Source: Gammaproteobacteria bacterium (lineage in GTDB: Bacteria > Pseudomonadota > Gammaproteobacteria > Granulosicoccales > Granulosicoccaceae). Taken from it: 15,785 bases of DNA. The position numbers were made by a program, and so were the translations under genes. The notes beneath the pieces were generated by a model. That model was not told the DNA's origin. It worked only from the letters and a program-made list of their open reading frames with translations, and searched no databases. Below are positions 8,801-15,063 of this stretch, one piece after another (positions within the stretch are counted from its first letter, which is position 1; each line of letters opens with the position of its first letter). The DNA is taken from the NCBI GenBank assembly GCA_003511825.1, contig DOIU01000157.1, positions 905 through 16,689 of the forward strand, in the 5' to 3' direction.

Positions 8801-10062
8801 AGCGCTACAAGATACCTTACGGTGCGATTGTCAGCGTCGAAGACGGTGGCGAAGTGGCTGCAGGTGCGGTCATCGCTCAGTGGGATCCGCATACACATCC
8901 GGTTGTGACCGAGGTGGCGGGTTTCGCCAAGTTCTCTGACTTCGTCGAAGGTGTCACTATCTCAGCGCAGGTAGATGATATCACGGGCGTGAGCTCCATC
9001 GTTATCACCGATCCAAAGCAGCGCGGTGGAACGGGCAAAGACCTGCGCCCAACGATCCGCCTGGTTGATGACAAGGGTGATGATCTTTGTTACGTCGGTA
9101 CCGAGATTCCTGCGCACTACGCGTTGCCCCCGGGCGCGATCGTCAGCTTGTCGGACGGTGAAGAGATTGCCGTGGGGGACGTTGTTGCAAGGATCCCGCA
9201 AGAATCTTCCAAAACCCGTGATATTACCGGGGGTCTACCTCGCGTTGCTGACTTGTTTGAAGCGCGTAAGCCGAAAGAGCCAGCTATTCTGGCGGAGCGA
9301 ACCGGTACCGTGAGCTTTGGTAAAGAAACCAAAGGTAAACAGCGTCTGATCATTACACCTTCCGAAGGTGATCGCTATGAGGAGCTGATTCCCAAATGGC
9401 GTCATATCAATGTGTTTGAAGGTGAGCAGGTTGAGCGGGGGGAGGTCATCGCTGATGGTGAGCCTAATCCGCAAGATATCTTGCGCTTGCTCGGTGTTGA
9501 AGCGTTGGCGTCTTACCTGGTTCAGGAGATTCAAGACGTTTACCGTTTGCAAGGTGTAAAGATCAACGACAAGCACATTGAAGTGATCATTCGCCAAATG
9601 CTGCGTAAAGTTGAAATTGCAGATCCGGGTGATTCGCGGTTGTTGCGTGGTGAGCAGGTTGATGCGATCAAGCTGCGCAAAGTTAACGCACAATTGACTG
9701 AACTCGGCAAGCGGCCGGCGACCTTTGAGCATTTGTTGCTAGGTATCACGAAGGCATCTTTGGTCACAGAGTCATTTATCTCGGCGGCTTCCTTCCAGGA
9801 AACCACCCGCGTGCTCACAGAAGCTGCGGTTCGAGGTGCACGAGATGACCTGAAAGGCTTGAAAGAAAACGTCATCGTTGGGCGGCTGATTCCTGCGGGT
9901 ACCGGTCTGGCGTTTCACAAAGAGCGTCGTCGTTCACGCAACGTCGAGGAGCTGAATGAAGCATTCGACCAACAGCTTGAAGAAGCGGCTGCTCAGCAGT
10001 CGGTCGGCGATGTTAATGACGGCGACGTCGGTGATGTTGTCGAGAAGGAAGCCAATGCGTAA
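5824..10062 (+). CDS. rpoC: DNA-directed RNA polymerase subunit beta'
   Basis: This is the beta' subunit of RNA polymerase, carrying the catalytic Mg2+ site. The product is 1412 residues (E. coli 1407). The N-terminal zinc ribbon has C70, C72, C85 and C88. The catalytic motif NADFDGDQM occupies residues 458-466 with D460, D462 and D464. The second zinc site has C814, C888, C895 and C898. These numbers equal those of E. coli, so no net insertion or deletion separates the two proteins up to about residue 898. The large insertion typical of gammaproteobacterial beta' occupies about residues 945-1130, before the trigger-loop-proximal segment GGLPRVADLFEARKPKE. The tail is acidic (rich in D, E, V and G over the last 35 residues) and probably disordered. 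The start ATG 5824 follows GGGAGA at 5814-5819. The downstream gap carries a terminator-like hairpin and the str promoter. Confidence 0.99.
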   Translation: MKDLLNLYKLQNQTEDFDAIRIGLTSPEIIRSWSYGEVKKPETINYRTFKPERDGLFCAKIFGPVKDYECLCGKYKRLKHRGVVCEKCGVEVTLTKVRRERMGHIDLASPVAHIWFLKSLPSRIGLLLDMTLREIERILYFEAFVVIDPGMTTLEVGQTLNDEQYLEVIEEHGDEFDARMGAEAIHDLLKSIDLDAEARKLREEIDSTKSETKLKRLTKRLKLIESFIESNNRPEWMVMTILPVLPPDLRPLVPLDGGRFATSDLNDLYRRVINRNNRLRRLLELNAPDIIVRNEKRMLQESVDALLDNGRRGRAITGSNRRPLKSLADMIKGKQGRFRQNLLGKRVDYSGRSVIVVGPVLRLHQCGLPKKMALELFKPFIFSKLQLRGMATTIKAAKKMVEREGGEVWDILDEVIREHPVMLNRAPTLHRLGIQAFEPVLIEGKAIQLHPLVCAAFNADFDGDQMAVHVPLSIEAQLEARALMMSTNNVLSPANGEPIIVPSQDIVLGLYYITRERAGAKGEGMRFVDVEECQRAFDNGMVELHASVVVRVKDVEITEEGERTQVVRRAETTVGRALVSHILPEGLTFDYVNCDLTKKNISRLINACYREVGLKESVVFADQLMYMGFRYSTLAGVSIGVEDMVVPKDKQDIIAAAEGEVKEIEDQYASGLVTNGERYNKVVDIWSHANDQVAGSMMSKLGMETTTDVEGKEVEQPSFNSIFMMADSGARGSAAQIRQLAGMRGLMAKPDGSIIETPITANFREGLNSQQYFISTHGARKGLADTALKTANSGYLTRRLVDIAQDMVVTEVDCGTTDGITMKPIIEGGDVVEPLRERVLGRVVAQDVYRPGGEDVVAPAGTLLDEHWVDVLEASGVDEVMVRSAIRCEAEYGVCAMCYGRDLARGHLINEGEAVGVMAAQSIGEPGTQLTMRTFHIGGAASRSAAASSVETKSSGSVRFHNVKGVLNPQQQLVVVSRSAELGVVDEHGRERERYKIPYGAIVSVEDGGEVAAGAVIAQWDPHTHPVVTEVAGFAKFSDFVEGVTISAQVDDITGVSSIVITDPKQRGGTGKDLRPTIRLVDDKGDDLCYVGTEIPAHYALPPGAIVSLSDGEEIAVGDVVARIPQESSKTRDITGGLPRVADLFEARKPKEPAILAERTGTVSFGKETKGKQRLIITPSEGDRYEELIPKWRHINVFEGEQVERGEVIADGEPNPQDILRLLGVEALASYLVQEIQDVYRLQGVKINDKHIEVIIRQMLRKVEIADPGDSRLLRGEQVDAIKLRKVNAQLTELGKRPATFEHLLLGITKASLVTESFISAASFQETTRVLTEAAVRGARDDLKGLKENVIVGRLIPAGTGLAFHKERRRSRNVEELNEAFDQQLEEAAAQQSVGDVNDGDVGDVVEKEANA

Positions 10063-10097
10063 TTGAGGTTGCGCGGGATCTGAATGCCGCGTAAACC

Positions 10098-10126
10098 TTG
10101 ACATTAGAGGCGGTGATATCTAGAAT
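10098..10126 (+). promoter_or_regulatory. Sigma-70 promoter of the str operon (rpsL-rpsG-fusA-tuf)
   Basis: A perfect -35 TTGACA (10098-10103) is followed, after a 17-base spacer, by TAGAAT (10121-10126), one base off the -10 consensus. Transcription would start near 10132-10134, giving a leader of about 144 bases before rpsL. This is the best-looking promoter in the window and fits a strongly expressed ribosomal operon. Oddly, it lies inside the arms of the rpoC terminator-like hairpin. Confidence 0.75.
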
Positions 10127-10140
10127 TACGCCTCTTTTAT
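10106..10140 (+). terminator. Terminator-like hairpin after rpoC, overlapping the str promoter
   Basis: AGAGGCG (10106-10112) and CGCCTCT (10129-10135) form a perfect 7-bp GC-rich stem, and the 3' arm runs directly into TTTTAT. The loop is long (16 bases) and contains the -10 hexamer of the str promoter. The hairpin would exist only in RNA read through from rpoC, because the str transcript starts inside or after the 3' arm. The long loop makes efficient termination uncertain. Confidence 0.5.
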
Positions 10141-10167
10141 CACGGGCCGATGGTTTGTCGGCCTGTG
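10141..10167 (+). promoter_or_regulatory. Strong hairpin near the 5' end of the str leader RNA
   Basis: Positions 10141-10150 and 10158-10167 form a 10-bp stem (one G-U pair, core GGCCGA/TCGGCC) with a 7-base loop. It begins about 8 bases after the predicted transcription start. No clear T-run follows (TTCGTTTGT), so it is more likely a 5' stabiliser or leader element, or a second partial terminator for rpoC, than a full terminator. A weaker stem TCCCG/CGGGA (10228-10232/10239-10243) lies nearer to rpsL. Confidence 0.45.
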
Positions 10168-10276
10168 TTCGTTTGTCAGATCCCTATTTTTCGCGACTTG
10201 TTCACATCGTCGCGCTCGGTCTGGTGGTCCCGGTTAATCGGGAAATCAAGTACAAAAAATGTTGGAGTGATTTTTA

Positions 10277-10651
10277 ATGGCCACAATTAACCAGTTGGTC
10301 CGAAAGCCACGCAAGCGCAAGGTCGCTAAGTCGAACGTTCCTGCGCTTGAGTCTTGTCCGCAGAAGCGCGGTGTGTGTACGCGTGTTTATACGACGACAC
10401 CAAAGAAGCCGAACTCTGCAATGCGAAAAGTGGCACGTGTCCGTTTGACCAATGGCTATGAGGTCACGTCTTACATCGGCGGTGAAGGGCATAACCTGCA
10501 AGAGCACTCAGTCGTGCTGATCCGCGGTGGTCGTGTTAAAGATTTGCCGGGTGTTCGCTATCACACCGTGCGCGGAAATCTTGATACGCAAGGTGTTGAA
10601 GGGCGTCGTCAGGGGCGCTCTAAGTACGGTACGAAGCGACCGAAGAGTTAA
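10277..10651 (+). CDS. rpsL: 30S ribosomal protein S12
   Basis: S12 sits at the decoding centre of the small subunit and controls accuracy; it is the classical streptomycin target. The product is 124 residues, the standard bacterial length, starting MATINQLVRKPRKRKVAKS. The streptomycin-determining positions are wild type: K43 in TTPKKPNSAMRK and K88 in GGRVKDLPGVRYH, with D89, the residue that is beta-methylthiolated in E. coli. GGAGTGA at 10264-10270 is the ribosome binding site. It is the first gene of the str operon, about 144 bases downstream of the predicted start of transcription, with rpsG following after only 27 bases. Confidence 0.99.
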   Translation: MATINQLVRKPRKRKVAKSNVPALESCPQKRGVCTRVYTTTPKKPNSAMRKVARVRLTNGYEVTSYIGGEGHNLQEHSVVLIRGGRVKDLPGVRYHTVRGNLDTQGVEGRRQGRSKYGTKRPKS

Positions 10652-10678
10652 TCGGAAAGATTTCAAGGTCATAGAATC

Positions 10679-11149
10679 ATGTCAAGACGAACAGAAGCCC
10701 CAAAACGCGAAATCCTGCCGGATCCCAAGTACGGAAACGTTAAGCTCGCTAAGTTTATTAATATCCTGATGTTGGACGGCAAAAAGTCAGTTGCCGAGCG
10801 CGTTATCTACGGAGCGCTGGATGTTATCAAGGATAAGAAAGCGGGTGATCCGCTCGAGACACTAGAGGCTGCGTTAGAGAATGTCAGTCCTGCTGTCGAG
10901 GTTAAATCTCGCCGAGTGGGTGGCGCGACTTACCAAGTGCCTGTTGAAGTGCGTCCTGCTCGTCGTTCGGCACTTGCGATGCGCTGGTTGATTGAGTCTG
11001 CACGCAAGCGTGGCGAGAAATCCATGATGCTAAAGCTTGCTGGTGAATTGCAAGACGCGGCAGAAAAGCGCGGCTCTGCGGTGAAAAAGCGTGATGATAC
11101 GCACCGCATGGCAGAAGCGAACAAAGCCTTCTCGCATTACCGCTGGTAA
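10679..11149 (+). CDS. rpsG: 30S ribosomal protein S7
   Basis: S7 is a primary 16S rRNA-binding protein that nucleates assembly of the 30S head and contacts the E site. The product is 156 residues, the normal length, starting MSRRTEAPKREILPDPKYG. It carries the signature KFINILMLDGKKSVAE and the VGGATYQVPVEVRPARR beta-hairpin region, and ends FSHYRW. The ribosome binding site is weak (AAGG at 10665-10668, ten bases from the ATG), so efficient expression may rely on translation coming from rpsL. The rpsL-rpsG spacer of 27 bases is much shorter than the roughly 100-base spacer in E. coli that binds S7 as a translational repressor. fusA follows after 33 bases. Confidence 0.99.
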   Translation: MSRRTEAPKREILPDPKYGNVKLAKFINILMLDGKKSVAERVIYGALDVIKDKKAGDPLETLEAALENVSPAVEVKSRRVGGATYQVPVEVRPARRSALAMRWLIESARKRGEKSMMLKLAGELQDAAEKRGSAVKKRDDTHRMAEANKAFSHYRW

Positions 11150-11182
11150 GTGCGGTCTAGGCGCTTTGTCGGGGTATAACAC

Positions 11183-13276
11183 GTGGCTCGAACAACACCC
11201 TTAGCTCGTTACAGAAATGTCGGCATTATGGCCCACATTGACGCGGGCAAGACGACCACGACCGAGCGCGTTCTTTTCTATACCGGTGTCTCTCACAAGA
11301 TGGGTGAGGTGCACGACGGTGCTGCTGTCATGGATTGGATGGAGCAGGAACAGGAGCGAGGGATTACGATCACCTCAGCAGCCACGACCTGTTTCTGGAG
11401 CGGGATGGATAAGAACTATCCCGAGCACCGGATCAATATCATCGATACCCCAGGCCACGTAGACTTTACCATTGAGGTTGAGCGCTCGTTGCGTGTGCTC
11501 GATGGTGCGGTCGCCGTCTTTTGCGCTGTGGGTGGCGTCGAGCCACAGTCTGAGACTGTCTGGCGTCAAGCCAATAAATATCACGTGCCGCGCATGGCTT
11601 TCGTCAACAAGATGGATCGCGCTGGTGCTGATTTTCTGCGTGTTGTTGAGCAAATAGAAACTCGCCTGGGCGGCAATCCCGTGCCGTTGCAAATCCCTGT
11701 GGGTGCAGAAGAAGAATTTGCCGGCGTTGTTGATCTGATTCGCATGAAAGCCATTTTTTGGGATGACGCAACGCAAGGTATGCGCTACGACGAGCGCGAT
11801 ATTCCGGATGATTTGCGCGATCTGGCTGTGCATTGGCGGGAAAAGTTAGTTGAGTCGGCGGCTGAAGCCTCCGAGTCGCTGATGGATCTTTATCTAGAAG
11901 AAGGTGATCTGTCAGCAGAGCAAATAAAAGAAGGTGTGCGTGTCAGGACGCTCGCCGGTGAAATCGTGCCGGTGCTGTGTGGTTCAGCCTTCAAGAATAA
12001 AGGCGTTCAGGCCATGTTGGACGCGATTATTGATTTCATGCCCGCGCCGGATGATGTCGCTTCAATTGCGGGTGAGCTTGAGGGCGGCGAGAGTGCGGAA
12101 CGCCATTCCTCTGATTCTGAGCCATTTGCTTCGCTGGCTTTCAAAATCGCTACTGATCCTTTTGTTGGATCTTTGACGTTCTTTCGAGTCTACTCTGGAG
12201 TTCTGTCGTCTGGAGACACGATCTTTAATCCGGTGAAAGGTAAGAAGGAGCGCGTCGGCCGTATATTGCAAATGCACTCAAATAACCGGGAAGAGGTTAA
12301 AGAGGTGCGCGCAGGTGATATTGCTGCGGCTGTGGGGTTGAAGGATGTGACCACGGGAGACACCCTCTGCGCACTTGATGCGTCGATCACGCTAGAGCGT
12401 ATGGAGTTTCCAGACCCTGTGATTTCCGTGGCGGTGGAGCCTAAAACCAAGGCCGATCAAGAGAAGATGGGTGTTGCCTTGGGTAAGCTTGCCAAGGAAG
12501 ATCCCTCATTTCGCGTAGCCACGGATGAAGAGTCTGGTCAGACGATTATTTCGGGTATGGGTGAATTACACCTGGATATCATCGTTGATCGCATGAAGCG
12601 AGAGTTTAGCGTCGATGCTAATGTTGGTAAGCCGCAGGTGGCCTATCGCGAAACAATCCGTCAATCGGTAGAAGCTGAAGGGAAATTTGTACGGCAGTCA
12701 GGGGGGCGGGGTCAGTATGGGCATGTCTGGCTGCGTCTTGAGCCTCTCGGTGAGGGAGAGGGATATCAGTTTGAGAGCGAGATTGTCGGTGGTGTGGTGC
12801 CGCGAGAATATGTGCCGGCCGTCGACAAAGGCATTCAAGAGCAGATGGATAACGGCGTGCTAGCGGGTTATCCCATGGTTGATGTACGTGCCACGCTTTA
12901 CGATGGTTCGTATCACGATGTTGACTCCAATGAAATGGCCTTTAAAATTGCCGGCTCCATGGGGTTCAGGGAAGGTGCGCTCAAGGCCTCGCCGGTATTG
13001 TTGGAGCCGGTCATGAAGGTAGAGGTCGTGACTCCAGAAGATTATATGGGTGATGTGATGGGTGATCTCAATCGCCGTCGCGGTATTGTTCAAGGTATGG
13101 ATGAGGCGCCCGCAGGTAAAGTTATTCGCGCAGAAATTCCGCTTGCTGAGATGTTCGGCTACGCAACGGATCTGCGTTCCGCCACGCAGGGGCGCGCAAC
13201 CTATGCGATGGAATTTTTGAAATACGCTGAAGCGCCTACTACGGTAGCCGAAGCCGTCATGAAACAAGCGTCTTAA
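11183..13276 (+). CDS. fusA: Translation elongation factor G
   Basis: EF-G is the cytosolic GTPase that drives ribosomal translocation and, with RRF, ribosome recycling. The product is 697 residues (E. coli 704). The GTPase motifs are complete: AHIDAGKTT at 17-25, DTPGH at 88-92, NKMD at 142-145 and GSAF at 267-270. The domain II segment ALAFKIATDPFVG, the GMGELHLDIIVDRMKREF segment of domain III, the QSGGRGQYGHV of domain IV and a C-terminal EMFGYATDLRS are all present. The start is GTG at 11183, preceded by GGGG at 11171-11174; MARTTPLARYRNVGI is the conserved N-terminus. It lies in the str operon, 32 bases before tuf. This is the canonical operon-encoded EF-G, not a diverged second paralogue. 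Confidence 0.99.
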   Translation: MARTTPLARYRNVGIMAHIDAGKTTTTERVLFYTGVSHKMGEVHDGAAVMDWMEQEQERGITITSAATTCFWSGMDKNYPEHRINIIDTPGHVDFTIEVERSLRVLDGAVAVFCAVGGVEPQSETVWRQANKYHVPRMAFVNKMDRAGADFLRVVEQIETRLGGNPVPLQIPVGAEEEFAGVVDLIRMKAIFWDDATQGMRYDERDIPDDLRDLAVHWREKLVESAAEASESLMDLYLEEGDLSAEQIKEGVRVRTLAGEIVPVLCGSAFKNKGVQAMLDAIIDFMPAPDDVASIAGELEGGESAERHSSDSEPFASLAFKIATDPFVGSLTFFRVYSGVLSSGDTIFNPVKGKKERVGRILQMHSNNREEVKEVRAGDIAAAVGLKDVTTGDTLCALDASITLERMEFPDPVISVAVEPKTKADQEKMGVALGKLAKEDPSFRVATDEESGQTIISGMGELHLDIIVDRMKREFSVDANVGKPQVAYRETIRQSVEAEGKFVRQSGGRGQYGHVWLRLEPLGEGEGYQFESEIVGGVVPREYVPAVDKGIQEQMDNGVLAGYPMVDVRATLYDGSYHDVDSNEMAFKIAGSMGFREGALKASPVLLEPVMKVEVVTPEDYMGDVMGDLNRRRGIVQGMDEAPAGKVIRAEIPLAEMFGYATDLRSATQGRATYAMEFLKYAEAPTTVAEAVMKQAS

Positions 13277-13308
13277 TTCAAGACAAAGTACTGAATCGAG
13301 GTAGACAC

Positions 13309-14499
13309 GTGTCTAAGGAAAAATTTGAAAGAACGAAGCCGCATGTAAACGTAGGCACGATAGGTCACGTAGACCATGGTAAGACGACGCTGACGGCGGC
13401 GTTGACGAAGGTCATGGCTGAGCACTTGGGCGGTGAAGTAAAGGCGTTTGATGAGATAGATAACGCACCGGAAGAGAAGGCTCGTGGGATCACGATAGCG
13501 ACATCGCACGTAGAGTATGAGTCAGAGTCGCGTCACTACGCGCACGTTGACTGCCCGGGTCACGCGGACTACGTCAAGAACATGATTACAGGAGCGGCGC
13601 AGATGGACGGCGCGATCCTGGTTTGCTCGGCAGCGGACGGGCCTATGCCGCAGACGCGCGAGCACATTCTGTTGTCACGCCAGGTTGGCGTTCCGTACAT
13701 CGTTGTGTTCCTGAACAAGGCAGACATGGTTGATGACGAAGAGCTGCTGGAGCTGGTGGAGATGGAAGTTCGCGAGCTGCTCGATACGTACGACTTCCCG
13801 GGTGACGACACGCCGATCATCAAGGGTTCAGCGCTGAAGGCGCTGGAAGGCGACACGTCCGAGATTGGAGCGCCATCGATCGTTCAGTTGGTAGAGGCGA
13901 TGGACAGCTACATTCCTGAGCCCGAGCGTGCGACAGACGGTGATTTCCTGATGCCGGTAGAGGATGTGTTCTCTATCTCTGGTCGAGGCACGGTAGTGAC
14001 TGGTCGTATAGAGCGCGGCATCGTTAAGGTTGGCGAAGAAGTCGAGATCGTGGGTATCCGCGATACGCAGGTCACGACAGTGACGGGTGTAGAGATGTTC
14101 CGCAAGCTGCTGGATCAGGGCGAAGCGGGTGACAACGTCGGTATTCTGTTGCGTGGAACGAAGCGTGACGACGTTGAGCGGGGTCAAGTGCTGTGTAAGC
14201 CGAAGTCGATCACGCCGCACACGAAGTTTGAAGCAGAAGTGTATGTGTTGAGCAAGGATGAGGGTGGTCGTCACACGCCATTCTTCAACGGCTACCGTCC
14301 GCAGTTTTACTTCCGTACGACGGATGTGACGGGTGCGGTGGATCTTCCGGAAGGCACTGAGATGGTGATGCCGGGAGACAATGTCAACGTAAAAGTGGAT
14401 CTGATTGCACCGATTGCGATGGAAGATGGTCTGCGCTTTGCGATTCGAGAAGGTGGGCGCACAGTCGGTGCTGGCGTCGTCTCTAAAATTATAGAGTAA
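13309..14499 (+). CDS. tuf: Translation elongation factor Tu (atypical codon usage; likely repeat junction)
   Basis: EF-Tu is the GTPase that delivers aminoacyl-tRNA to the ribosomal A site. The product is 396 residues (E. coli 394). Motifs: GHVDHGKT at 19-26, DCPGH at 81-85, NKAD at 136-139 (NKCD in E. coli) and SALKALEGD from 174. Domains II and III follow, ending VSKIIE. The start is GTG at 13309 with GAGGT at 13298-13302; E. coli tuf also uses GTG. The 5' neighbour is fusA, as for tufA, but the 3' neighbour is tRNA-Trp - secE, as for tufB of Pseudomonas-like genomes, so the gene may be a hybrid of two copies. Codon usage is distinctive: Thr is ACG 22, ACA 5, ACT 2, ACC 0; Ala is GCG 19, GCA 5, GCT 3, GCC 0; Val GTA and Ile ATA are unusually frequent. 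fusA next to it uses ACC and GCC freely. Confidence 0.98.
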   Translation: MSKEKFERTKPHVNVGTIGHVDHGKTTLTAALTKVMAEHLGGEVKAFDEIDNAPEEKARGITIATSHVEYESESRHYAHVDCPGHADYVKNMITGAAQMDGAILVCSAADGPMPQTREHILLSRQVGVPYIVVFLNKADMVDDEELLELVEMEVRELLDTYDFPGDDTPIIKGSALKALEGDTSEIGAPSIVQLVEAMDSYIPEPERATDGDFLMPVEDVFSISGRGTVVTGRIERGIVKVGEEVEIVGIRDTQVTTVTGVEMFRKLLDQGEAGDNVGILLRGTKRDDVERGQVLCKPKSITPHTKFEAEVYVLSKDEGGRHTPFFNGYRPQFYFRTTDVTGAVDLPEGTEMVMPGDNVNVKVDLIAPIAMEDGLRFAIREGGRTVGAGVVSKIIE

Positions 14500-14506
14500 T
14501 TTGCCC

Positions 14507-14512
14507 TATAAT
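14507..14512 (+). promoter_or_regulatory. Isolated consensus -10 (TATAAT) after tuf, possible promoter for tRNA-Trp - secE - nusG
   Basis: A perfect TATAAT begins eight bases after the tuf stop. The expected -35 position (14484-14489, TAAAAT) is poor, and there is no TG one base upstream to make an extended -10. If used, transcription would start near 14519, just before the hairpin at 14523. It is offered only because the downstream tRNA needs a promoter or read-through, and only seven bases separate the terminator from the tRNA. Confidence 0.25.
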
Positions 14513-14522
14513 TTACCGATTG

Positions 14523-14552
14523 CGCGGAAGGCGGCTTCGTCTTCCGCGTTTT
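14523..14552 (+). terminator. Rho-independent terminator after tuf
   Basis: CGCGGAAG (14523-14530) and CTTCCGCG (14541-14548) form a perfect 8-bp GC-rich stem, extendable by a G-U and a C-G pair inside the 10-base spacer, followed directly by TTTTC. It lies 23 bases after the tuf stop. This is the clearest intrinsic terminator in the window. It ends the tuf transcript, fully or in part, seven bases before the tRNA-Trp gene. Confidence 0.8.
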
Positions 14553-14559
14553 CATGTTT

Positions 14560-14635
<76 letters not shown>

Positions 14636-14644
14636 CATTCCGCA

Positions 14645-14662
14645 GAAAGCCTTAAGGCTTTC
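14645..14662 (+). repeat. Perfect 18-base palindrome between tRNA-Trp and secE
   Basis: GAAAGCC (14645-14651), TTAA, GGCTTTC (14656-14662) form a perfect palindrome starting nine bases after the tRNA CCA end. CCG at 14639-14642 and CGG at 14662-14664 could extend it past a bulge. There is no T-tract. In RNA it could mark the 3' processing boundary of the tRNA precursor or protect the secE-nusG mRNA 5' end; this is inference. Confidence 0.45.
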
Positions 14663-14684
14663 GGTAGTTGACTGGGTGGAAGTC

Positions 14685-15062
14685 ATGGTCTCAAAGGCCG
14701 AAGTGCAGGAAAATCCGAACAATAAACTCAAGCTGGCTGCCGCAGGCGGGCTGGTGGCGTTGGGCGTTTTGCTGTTTTACCTGTTTCCCGAGCAGTCATT
14801 GCTTTACCGCGTGCTGGGCCTTCTGGCGCTGGTAGGGGGTGCGATCTATGTGGTGTATCAGACTACCCAGGGGCGCCAAGCGGCAGCCTTTTTCCGCGAT
14901 GCGCGCACAGAAGTCAGGAAGGTTGTCTGGCCTACACGCGCCGAGACTCTGCAGACAACATTGATTGTGATGGTGATTGTCTTGATCATGGGCGTGTTTC
15001 TCTGGCTGCTGGATTGGCTGTTGTCGGGTGCGTTCCAGTTGCTGACCGGGGTTGGAGGCTGA
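14685..15062 (+). CDS. secE: Preprotein translocase subunit SecE
   Basis: SecE is the small inner-membrane subunit that clamps the two halves of SecY in the SecYEG channel. The product is 125 residues (E. coli 127). As in the enterobacterial and pseudomonad long form there are three hydrophobic segments, at about residues 16-34, 40-58 and 91-116. The essential amphipathic cytosolic helix and hinge RTEVRKVVWPTRAETLQTT lies just before the third. I place the start at ATG 14685, preceded by GGGTGGA; the in-frame GTG at 14676 has no ribosome binding site and would consume that sequence. The end of the gene contains the nusG ribosome binding site and the stop is one base from the nusG ATG, so translation of the two is coupled. 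Confidence 0.96.
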   Translation: MVSKAEVQENPNNKLKLAAAGGLVALGVLLFYLFPEQSLLYRVLGLLALVGGAIYVVYQTTQGRQAAAFFRDARTEVRKVVWPTRAETLQTTLIVMVIVLIMGVFLWLLDWLLSGAFQLLTGVGG

Positions 15063-15063
15063 T

